This document shows, one piece after another, positions 12,200 to 23,700 of a DNA stretch of 64,000 nt. Under the pieces are notes generated by a model. The model was given only the letters and a program-made list of their open reading frames with translations, had not been told where the DNA came from and made no database searches. The DNA lies in the NCBI RefSeq assembly GCF_037975245.1, contig NC_092582.1:4566001-4630000 (forward strand), written 5' to 3'. A program made the translations under genes and the position numbers. The number at the start of each line of letters is the position of its first letter. The first letter of the stretch is position 1. This DNA comes from Apostichopus japonicus. Its lineage: Eukaryota > Echinodermata > Holothuroidea > Aspidochirotida > Stichopodidae.

Positions 12200-13276
12200 A
12201 CTACTTAAATGAATAAATCAACTACTTACTTTTCTATCTGGCAATTCTGGACTTATCAGTACTTCATACTTCATTCAGACATCTGGCAACAGATACTGCT
12301 CAATTTTGATTAGCTCTCGGAAAGCAACATCATGTCTAACTGCTCTTCATTCGATCATTAAATAACATGGATGTAACCGCATGTAACCAGAAGTAAAGGC
12401 GTGTTTACTCTAGATATGAATCGAGGTTTCAATTTAACCACTACATCAATTAACAGAATTGATTAGGACAAAACTTAGCATAAGACATTTTGCAGTCACT
12501 ATGCTAGCTGTTTATGAAAAGGTGACCACAGATCAAACTAGACCTGCTAACATGGAGCTTCAAATCAAGTCCTTGTTATTGTCTTTCATTTTTGTTTGAC
12601 CAGGATTTCTTTCTAGACTTCACCAGATTTGATATCATAAAGCTATAGCTCAGGATCAAATGGGTATCAACATAAAAATTCTTTTGCTCCTTGAATGAAA
12701 GGTGACCCACAGTTACATGTTTTTTTGTCTTTACATACAAGACGCAAACCAGTCTATGCAATGTCCTTCACAATACCGTGCATGTAGCATATCAAGCAAG
12801 ATTTCACTGATCCTGGTCAGATCAGATGTGGACTTAGCTGTTTAAATACGCTGCTTTAAGCCCTACATTCTTGTGAAACATCTCATTCAATCTGGATATA
12901 GAGATAACAAGGCTTGACATGTATCTATGGGTGTAACAAAGGCTAGAGTTGATCCTTCATTTCAATTTGGCTTTCAAAGTTCCAGGGAATCTACAAACTA
13001 GTAACCTATCATACTAGCATTTTAATAAATGCTATTTACAAAGGGTAAAAGCAGGTTGTTGAGTCTTTCTTTGATCTTCACTGTTTCATCATTATATATT
13101 TATAGACCAACTGCATTCCAATTGTTCATTTATGTCAATTAGAAATATGTTTCAGTCAATTCTTCTGAGATGAGTGATTTATATCTTGCAACAGCACAGC
13201 TAGAGCCCTAACTCTAGCACAGAGTGAATGAGAGTAACAAAAACTGAAACTATGGTTATGAGCAAGACATTGAAAC
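12200..13276. other. Non-coding stretch
   Basis: No supported gene, repeat array or element boundary was recognised. Short frames only. Confidence 0.45.
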
Positions 13277-13669
13277 CAGTGGCGGAGCGTCCATACAGTC
13301 AGGGGGGGGGGGCGGATGCTCCCCCTGACGGACTCAAGTGGACTGCTGGCGCCCTTTTCAGCTTTTTACTACTATTTACTTATTCGCGATTATTGACTTT
13401 TTTATTGCGCTCTCATCTACCTATTGACATTTGTCACATGTTGTTGTTGTAATTTTCTGACGAAATGGCGATGACACCTATTTATTCGTTTATCTGCAAA
13501 TTAGTAAGGCCCGGAAAGGGTCATTTCCTGCGATCTAGGGAGTATCTTTACTCAAAAAATTTCTGTACGCTCCGCGCCAACCTGTGGTGGCGCTACGCTT
13601 AGATAGTGTCGAAAGCGCCCCTACAGACCATTCTCGCCCCCCTGACCAATACCCTTATCTCCACCACTG
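13277..13669 (+). mobile_element. hAT MITE (CAGTGGCGGAGC family) with perfect 8-bp TSD
   Basis: A 393-bp element starting CAGTGGCGGAGCGTCC and ending CTCCACCACTG. The target ATTGAAAC is duplicated exactly at 13269-13276 and 13670-13677. Related copies lie at 20318-20701 (inverted orientation) and 32203-32528 (truncated). A G-run and a C-rich stretch near the left end can pair with each other. There is no transposase, so it is mobilised in trans if at all. Confidence 0.9.
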
Positions 13670-13677
13670 ATTGAAAC

Positions 13678-14716
13678 TAGCACTGAGACTTTGTGGGGAG
13701 GGGGTGGGGGGGGGACAACACCTCCCACATAAAGTGAATCACAATGACTACCATCTCTGCTTGTTTAACTTAAATCTATCAGGCAGTCAATGCATCTAAC
13801 CAAATTTGTAACAAATTTAAAACTTTACTGAATGTTGCGCTCTTGAAGAAATTCATTTTTTTGCCCTCAGCTGTTAATTACTTGCAATCCCTCAGTTGTA
13901 ACTGTTTACTATTTGTTTACATTGTTTTTATTCCCCCTTTTCATCTTCTCCTTTAATTGTTCTGCTTAACTTGGACGAAATTTTTCCCTTGACAGATTTT
14001 CCACTTTCAACTAAATCATTAATTTGTTGTACAAATTATGAAATTTCTTTCAATTACTTTAAAGCCAAAGTCAATGAATGAAATGAAATCAAGCACTGAA
14101 CATAGCCTGCTGGCTCATAATTTGTTCAGATAACACACCTGGCATTTCACAGGCTAACTACAAACGCAGGCAGGTGGTTTGGCGGAATATAGGAAAGAAA
14201 TCATCAACTTTAACTATTTTACTTCAAGCAAGCTGGGTTACCCCTAACAACTGAGGACCTTGCTTCCTCTTCAAGTGACATATCAGTAAATATAATCAAC
14301 CACAGGAAATATTCCAACTATCTCAAAATATGATAGTCATCAGTGATGGATCTGAGGTAGCAAATGTCCCTAGTATCAACGAAAAACCACAAATTACTTT
14401 TCCAATAAAATGTGCAGGATAAAATTGAACCAAACTAACTCAGGCCTCAATATCTGGGCTGGTAATGAGCAAAAAATGCCAGCAAAAACTTGATTTAAAC
14501 CAGTGAAGATTTGAAGCACTAGCATATTTAGCAAGTGGTTAAAATTTGGATAAAGTCTAGGACTGAAACCACTCCTGTAGAGTTGTAAAAGCTGCAAAAT
14601 TGGTACTTATTATGTTTCTTCAAGATCACAGTCACAAGAACAACAAAGCATGCAAGCCACTCGGGGTGTGTCGATGTCTTTCTGTTTATTGCTACAGTCC
14701 AAGATCTTGCGATAGT
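13678..14716. other. Non-coding stretch
   Basis: No supported gene. There is a G-rich run at 13696-13714. The 60-90 codon frames near 14390-14900 overlap the adjacent transposon or are AT-rich noise. Confidence 0.45.
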
Positions 14717-15127
14717 CATGGGCGCAGATCTTGTTGGGGACAGCGGGACGCGTCCCCACCATCTTTTTCAGTGGTTGGGACATGATATACCGTGTCCCCA
14801 CCAATTTGTCTTGACCAAACGCTGCATTTAACGTTCCCGTATTGAACTTTGGCGCAGTTTGATCCAGCATTGTGCAAATGACATGCAGCAGTTCTCATTT
14901 TATTAAAGTATTCAGTTGTTAAATATAGGACGGAAATCGCATTTGCGGCAACAAAGGAGGTTTGGGAGCATCATTGGGTCTGAGAAGTGTTAATTATTTC
15001 CGGCGATCTGGGAGGTATATTTGCCGAAAAATTTCTTGTACGCTATGCGCGAACCCATCATCCGCTTAGATAGTATCAGAGAACGAGACGCTCCACCACC
15101 ATTATCCAAGACTGATCTGGGCCCATG
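14717..15127. mobile_element. hAT-like MITE (CATGGGCGCAGATC ends)
   Basis: The ends CATGGGCGCAGATC and GATCTGGGCCCATG are inverted with one difference. The interior right half carries the shared module (CGATCTGGGAGGTAT...TACGCTATGCGCGAACC...CCGCTTAGATAGTATC). No clean 8-bp target duplication is visible: the flanks GATAGTCA and GATCAGTCA are similar but not identical. It is therefore either diverged or recombined. Confidence 0.7.
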
Positions 15128-17754
15128 ATCAGTCATCTTTGCCATAAATAGAAATTGACAAAGCTTGCATCTACAAATCCTGCAATACTGATTAATGTTT
15201 GTTTTCGTTAAGAAAAGGAGAAAGTGAGAAAGAGAGGCAACAGAGTGATGGATGATGCAGTTTAATCACATTTAAAAAAAAACTTCACCTTTGGCATAAA
15301 GCATGAAGACAATTTTTAAATAATACAACCATCTAGATTAACAATACTAAATATCTGACATAACTTAAAAAAAAGTTTTCATCAAATTTTTAAAAGTATT
15401 CAAAAGTTATAGTACCGTTTTGGAAAGAAGCTGCATAAAGAAGCAAAGCAATATGGTAAAATTAACTTAAAAATTTACAACAGATATCACATAAGAGTAT
15501 TCTCAATTGGATAGAGCACAAACTTGTCTTAAATGAGCAATGCACACTTCTAAGTGGAGCTGTACAGCTTCTATGGCAACTGTTTCATGAATACATGCAT
15601 GATTGATCGTAAATTTTAACAGCTAGCTGTTCATTTATTATTTCCTTTCTTGCCAACTTCCAGCCCTTTGATGGAGATCGTCAAGTGAACGAAAAATACA
15701 TATGAGCAAGACCCAAGATCACATTTTATTGGACATATGCTGTGCAAATGCCTTGACCTAACCTCGGTACATAATATTAATAAAAGAATAATGTGCCTTT
15801 AGTCATGATTTCAAACTACCTTCCAAACAAATAATGACTCAAGGGTCTTTATTAAACCTGTTCTCACAAAAGTTCAATGGAAACATTATCTGAGAGAGAG
15901 AGAGAGAGAGGCAGAAACATAAAGTGGTGAAGTCTGAGACAGACATCACGATCGATTTCTGCCGCGAATATAAGCCAACGTTTTGGCCAAAAGGAAAGAA
16001 GAAAAAAAAAGTGATTGTGTAATTATATAGTACAAGAAGAGATTGTTATAACTGTTGTAATGTAATGCCACTAATATTGTTCTCAGATTATTGAGAAAGG
16101 TCACAAAATCATAATAACATATCCCTTGTTATCAACTTCCTGGTCCCTTTGGCATATTTTGAACTGATCGATACAGACTTGTTACGGTGATCAACGTTTC
16201 GATCCACAAAATTGCACTTGGGTGGACGTATAAGTTTGCATTAGATAAATTAATGCCTGGGTGGCATTAGAAGTTCACTGGTTAAAGGCGGTCGGGGTTT
16301 GGGCTTCAAATTGGACACTTCACCTAATATAGTGATCACACTGAGTGAGTTAATTCATAAGGGGCTTAAGATATAGTAGGAGTGGGGGTGTGGAGGTGGG
16401 AGGGGGTTTCGAACTGAAGTACTGTAGGTACCCTCCTAACTCCTAATTAACAATAAATAAGTGTAATCAACTGTTTCATGAAATTCAAAAGGTTTACGGC
16501 AGCACAAAGAGAATTACGTGTGAGCTATCAAGACAGTTAAAACCCCTTAAATGTGATAAAACATTTAGAAAGAAGAAAATGGATCTCAAAAATCAGATGT
16601 AATTTTGAGGATCATTTTCCTCTAATTCTTCATCACTTGGAATGTCACTGGGATCTTAGAATTTAGACAAAAGTAAGATGCTTTCAGTTACAGTCTCAAT
16701 GCAAACTGCAGTCTTTAAAGGCTACCGTTAATCTCAATTGCACCTTTGACCTTTGACATCACACATCAGCATGTCATTAATCTCTCATTCCTGGGTTCCT
16801 GAAATGATTTGTTAGATCAAATCTCCAGAGATGAACAGGTGTGTGTCTTTCTTTTTTTCCTTACAGCTGTCTTTCCATATCAAAGGAGAAATTAAATCTG
16901 GTATAAATATTAAAACTCCAACAGGAATGACGATCCTATTTTCAACTTAGAGGGATTTGTGCCCATGCAGTCTAAATATATAGAAAATATAGAATTGATA
17001 AATATATGGATTCAGAGATCAAAACAAAGGCACATGGCACATAAAAGACAAAATCGAGGGTATGAAAGCAAATTGCCAATCGTACTCCATGGTCTAAGAA
17101 ACAATAAGAGAAGGAATAAAAACTGCAGACTGCAGAGCCTGCCATATACCTTGTTTACCTATTTCCGCTACATGATTTACATGAAATTCAAGCTCATTTT
17201 CAGATGCAGATTTTCGTGACTTAAAAATAGAAATAGTGACATACAATTAGCTGTAGGGTAGCGTCTTTCTTGGGAGCTCACCCAACGGCACAATTTTCTG
17301 AGGGTTTAATGGGTGGCATCAACTGCTTCCTGTAGATAAGGAATGTAATACTGATAAAATCAATTCAAGCACTAACTTGTTACATATGTAATTTACATGA
17401 CCGGATTGTTTGTCACACTAGTTAAACAAATTCAGCCTCTCATCCACCACAATGCTCCCGTCCTCACCCCATGTACCATCACCCCTCCTAAACCCATGTA
17501 CCAGCACCCCTCCCTAGCTTCAGCCTCTCCACAACACTTAATCTCCACCCCAATGTAACATCCCCTTCCCAACTCCATGTAACAGTCTCTCCCCCATCCA
17601 CAGGCCCCATGCAGTTCCTTCTCCTCCACCACAATGCTCGAGCCCTTAGCTCACACTCATGCACCTGGTTCATCCCCACCCCCTTACACACGCCTCTCCC
17701 CTATACACACGCCCCTCCCTGTAGTGTAATTAATGATCATTTCTCTTACCTTGA
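15128..17754. other. Non-coding stretch downstream of the SOUL gene stop
   Basis: The stretch includes a (GA)n run at 15893-15911 and a C-rich block at 17430-17720 with repeated CCATGTACCA/CCATGTAACA-type segments. The 3'UTR of the minus-strand gene ending at 17755 must lie here, but no polyadenylation site was chosen. A consensus donor (CAAG then GTAAGAG) sits about 10 nt after the stop codon, so the 3'UTR may itself be spliced. Confidence 0.4.
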
Positions 17755-20700
17755 TTAGTACTGTGAATCAGAACAGTGAAGATCAACGGGAATGAACATT
17801 TCCAGGTCATTTAACCACTGTTGGTCTCTCCGAACTAAAAGTAAAAAAAAAACAAGTCTTAACGCTGCTCAGTTATTTTTAAGTTAGAGATGCAACACAA
17901 TGTTCTTTATTAAAGGATACCGATCAACAATTTACATGCAATACTGCCACCATGACAACTGGAAATTAATGTTCATTAAATACATGCCACAGACAAAGAA
18001 ATTACATGCAATACTGCCACCATGACAACTAGAAATTATTGTTCACTAAATAGATGCCAATGACCAACAATTTATATGCAATACCACCACCTAGACCTAG
18101 AAATTAATGTTCATTAAATACATCATCACGACATGGAACTAATGTTCAGTAAATAAATGCCACTGAACAACAATTTATATGCAATATTGCAACCATGACA
18201 ACTGGAAATTAATGTTCAGTAAATACATGCCACTGACAAACAATTTATATGCAATACTGCCACCATGACACCTGGAAATTAATGTTCATTAAATACATGC
18301 CACGGACCAACATATTACATGCAATACTGCCACCATGACACCTGGAAATTAATGTTCATTAAAAACATGCCACTCACCAACAATTTACATGCAATACTGC
18401 CACCATGACACCTGGAAATTAATGTTCATTAAATACATGCCACTCACCAACAATTTACATGCAATACTGCCACCATGACACCTGGAAATTATTCATTGTT
18501 CATTAAATACATGCCAATGACAAACAACTTACATGCAATACTGCCACCATGATGATATCTGCAAATGTTATTTACTAAAATACCACTAATCAACAAACCT
18601 GGAATTCAATGTCAGCCATTTATAAGTTTGCAGCTACTTAGGCTATTGCTAACTATTAATGTGATAGGATATCACGAACCTTGTAGTATTTTATTCAGTT
18701 CCCATGCAGTGATCGTCACCACCATTCAGAGTTTTGCGATATCAAGCTCTGGATTTGATCCCTTCACGATGAGTGGGTAAGAGGGAGGGGGGAGTCAAGA
18801 TCTTTAGGTCGGATCCTGGATGCGAGACTGTTCACACTGGGAAGTCTTGAGCAGAGGATCGGAAGTGGATCTGATCCGCTGCTCATGCTCCAGTGGAAAC
18901 AAAACCTAACAGTGTGACCTTTGACCCCAATGTCATATTTTAAATGCTAAGAGTGATTTATTCTTATATGTTTTTTATTATCTTACCTCTCTTCATACTA
19001 TTGTGCATTTTTATTATAATTTTAAGCTTTAAAATGTTATGCTGTACAGTGCTTTGAGATTTCATGGAAAGTGCTTTATAAGAAGTTTTATAATATTATT
19101 ATTAGACAACCAAACACTGTGACAAGAAGATTACTTACAACCCACGAGGACTTCATCTTGAGAGAAACAGTAGCCTCTGCTCTGAAGTATACTCTGCATC
19201 CTGTCATAGCTATCGAGAATGTCATCCCGGCTGAGTTTAGGCAGCTTTGGGAACTTCATGACAAAGTACAACGTAGGGTTAACACTATCAACCACAGGGG
19301 GAGCCTGGAATGGAAATGGGGAGGGGGGGGGGAGAAAGAAAATATAAACACAGGAACAGACAAACCAGTAATATATGAAGATAATCAATTATGTTATCGT
19401 CAAATTTCAGGGTTTGGGAAAACCAGAACAACCAGAGTTTCCTACATGGGCACCTGACCCAATCTACAATAAAGCACAGATATGTGTTATTGGTCCCCAT
19501 TTTAGGCCAGCAATAATTGACACACAAGTAGTTAGTATTTTTACCAAAGGCTCCAACTTTTTAGGTCTTCCTTAATACAAAAAAGACACACACATCCTAG
19601 ACATATCCTAGTCCAAAGAGAATTCTCCCAAAGTTGGATAAGAGTTTGACCAATTGTGACAATAATTATTTTACTTCAACTTTCTTGGGGGGGAAGGGGG
19701 GGCAACCATTTGTTTTCAAATTTACGGCAAGAAAAATCAAAGTAGTTGGAATTTTTTACTAATTATGGAAGCTGCAATCAGAAGAATCATGAAATTTTTG
19801 AAAATCAATGATTCAATGCTTTTCACCAATCAGCAAACTTAAAAAGCAGAGGTATCGCTAGAAGGCTTTCAATCAGTACAAATGGCAAGTTACATGCGTA
19901 ACAGACAAACGAAACCAATTTTTCTGCTTATCTGAGAAGGTTGACACAATTTTAATTTCCAGAAGATCTTTATTCAAAGTGGCTGGACTATGCCAGACAA
20001 ATGATGAGGTCGAGCTCCTCAAATAGAAACACAAACTTGGTTGAAAAGCATACTAAGACTTTCAAAGCCTGAAAAACATATATTAAAATGTATTTTTCAA
20101 ATTTGTCAAGCACAAGTTGCGCTTATAATCTCGTTCTGGGTAGCCTTGTGGAAGCCTTCGTAGGAAGTTATTAAGAAAAGATTTGATAGATTTGATAGAG
20201 TTTTGACAAACTTATAAAACAGAAATTTGCATCAACAGCATCTGGTCAGTACTGCAGAACAGACTTTATCCACCAAGAGTGATCCTAGCAGAAACTGGGA
20301 CGAAGAACGGTTGAGCTCAGTGGCGGAGCTAGGGTATATTAGTCAGGAGGGGCGAGAATGGTCTGTAGGGGTGCTTTCGACACTATCTAAGCGGAGCGCC
20401 ACCACTGGTTGGCGTGTAGCGTACAGACATTTCTTGAGTAAAGATACTCCCTAGATCGCCGGAAATGACCCTTTCCGGGCCTGGCTAATTTGCAGATAAA
20501 CGAAGAATAAATAGGTGTCATCGCCAAATTACACCAAAAAAATGTGATAAATGTCAATAAGTAGATGAGAGAGCAATAAAAAAGTCAATAATCACGAATA
20601 AGTAAAAAGTGGTAAAGAGCTGAAAAGGGCGCCAGCAGTCCATTTGAGTCCGTCAGGGGGGGCATCCGCCCCCCCCTGACTGTATGGACGCTCCACCACT

Positions 20701-23700
20701 GGTTGATCTTAATTTAGTTACCTCTCTAAGGATGTTGGGCTGCACATAACTGTCATAAATAACCTCTGGTATGTAATACAAGCTCTTGAAGCAGGGATTA
20801 CAGTCTGTCGTACTGCTCGACTCTCTAGGCATTAGCTTCAGAAAGTAAGGTGCACTGTGGGTAGTGTAACTTGCTGTTGGTGAAGATATGCACATATTGC
20901 ACAAAAATTTATAGAAATATAACCTTGTATGAATTTATCAAAACTTCACAGTTTTTGTACCAAAATGTAAAAGAAAATACCAAAGGTATATGAAGTTCTG
21001 GGCCTTTGATCTACCTTGTCACCCACCCCCACTCCTCCCCCTTCCACCCCCTCTCCACCCCCAAATAAGTGTTTAACTTTGGACATTTTTACTTAACTAT
21101 TATCAATAAAAACCATAGGCATACCTATAACGTACTGGGTAAACTATTGAGCTGCATTGTAATGGGAGAATAGAATCCCATAGTTTTAAAGTAATACCAA
21201 CAATCAAAGCAAGAAGCTGCTTCTTTTAACGCTATTTGAGGTTGGATAACTGGCTTGACTACAGTCATACAAGACTCTGGGTTGAAGTTATGGTTTGCCA
21301 CACTGTGGTTTGAAGTTAGATACACCAGACTTTGGTTTGAAGTAACATACATTGGAAACTGGTTTTGAGGTAGTATACACTGGACACTGGTTTGAAGTTA
21401 GATACACAGGACTTTGGTATTAAGTAATATACACCAGAAACTGGTTTGAAGTTAGATACACCGGATACACCTTACTCTAATTCAGATCATATCTACAATT
21501 GGTTGGATCTATATCCTCTATGCATGCAACCAATTAATTTCCTCATACCACATAATGTGAACAAACTTTTGATCGAGTTTAATATTTAATTGGGAAAAAG
21601 AGAAGAAAGTCAGTCAGTAAACAAAAAGAAGAAGCAAAAAAAAAGGTGGGGTAGAGAAATTAAGGACTCACTTTGAATAAGAGGATGTATTCTTGAAAAG
21701 CAACCTGGATAACTTCCATATATCCTCTCTGTCATGTTGAGATTAAGGTCGGAGCTCTGGGTTACGAACACCCCCCTCTGCAACAGCTGCAGCGAGACCT
21801 CGCGTCTGGTGGAAATGGTTTTGATTTTAACCAGCGCTTCTGAATTCACAGGGGTGGGGGGGGGGATGAGGAGGGGGAGATAACAAATCCACTGTTAATT
21901 TCAAACATCAAGGTAACAAGGTTTTCCTTATACTTGTTTTACTAGATACTTATAATTGTTGATCTCTGACATTAATATCGGTACCACAGCTACTTGATGC
22001 TGCGGTACCCATATTAATGTCAGACATCAACAATTATAGGTTAAAATTGTGAATTCTAAAACTTACCCACTTTCATTTATTTCATTTCATTTATTTCTTT
22101 GCTTTATCACAACATTCAGGTGATAATAATAAGCACATATAAAGTTAAATTTTTTTTTTTTGGATATTTACTGCACTTCTCACAACTAATCACAAAATGT
22201 CCTCCAGCTCTACCTGTGACATTGTTTATACTCTCTCGGTGACCAGCCCATTTCAAATGAAGTGATCTTATACAGTTTTGACGGTATTCGTTCTAAAACA
22301 TGACATGTGAAGGTTACCTATGACCTATGGAGACATTAATGCAACAAAAAAACCTAATAATACACTCTTTTCCTCAAACATGTGAGGATGGAAACCAGCT
22401 CAGTGTTTGTATACCTTACCTTCACTCTTTTGCACACAAATTAAAGGGAGTGAAGACTCGTGCACAAAGAAACTTCTGATGACGGAAATCTGACCTAGTT
22501 TCAAATGAGGTGTAACAGAAGTGTTAGACACCACCATCGATCCCAGAAAATACACACACAGCTTGCTACAGTCGGTAATTAGACACTAGTGTACAGTCAA
22601 TACATGCAGCTACGGTCAATACCCACAACACAGTGTACATAGCAGCGCTGGACATCTCAGGTCCAGATAAAAATAACAAGGTATCACGTTTCATTACTGT
22701 CTGCATTTTGTAGCTACAAGAAGAAAACGTCACCTGCAAGCAACGGAAAGTTAACTTTTTTTAGAGGGCGACACGTGGTTTGGGGCGATTCTTCAATGCC
22801 TTTAAGAAGCTGTTCAAAATGTGCTAATTCAAGATCAAAGAGGAGTAAGAATTCCCCCCCCCCCCCACACCCTCCAAAGTAAATAAATAAAGGGAAGATA
22901 TTTACCTATCTGTCTCTGTTCAGCTTGTTGGCCGTTGCAAGAGTGGAACCCTCCATGGGAACAGCTGACCGGAATCAACAGCTCATTGTGACGCTCGGCT
23001 GCATTGATCACCCAAGGCCTGCGGGGTAGGGGAGAGACTCAGAAATATTAATAACAAAATCAATCAATTTTCAAGTTCTCTATTGTCACTTTCCTCATTT
23101 CTGCTTTGTGATTGGACTTTTCTTTTCAACATATCATACATGCCCTGTCTTCAAGTAACTAACTTTCCTATATCACAATTTTTTTGCTCTGTATTCGAAA
23201 GAAAAAACTTTACATTGCAATACTTAAAATTTGCAAGCAAAACAGTACCAATTGCATCATTCAGTATGAGAAACTGCATTTGAAGCACATGTGAAATTCA
23301 ACATTACAGAACATTCTTGGGTCTGCTTGTAAAACAATTCCCAAACGATAGATGTACTTAATGACATACAGAGTGAAAGATCTTGTTCACAAAGCACAGT
23401 TGAACAGTCTGAAAGCAAAAACAATTGCTTTTACTGTAAATCATAGAGCCACATTCCAAAAGATTGGTGATTTTGATAGCTTAGTTCTTACTACTTCCAT
23501 CTTCAAACCAAAAGACTTACACTCTTGTATATAATCTATAAACTATGTATATAATTTAGTATATAATCTTACTTCAGTGGTTAACGCCAGTGCCTTTCAA
23601 TCAAAAGGGCTCGAGTTCGAGTCACTCCAAGATTAATCTTTGTCTTCCAGTTACAGAGTTGTTGACAATTGACAATTCATAATCATGGACATTAAATATG

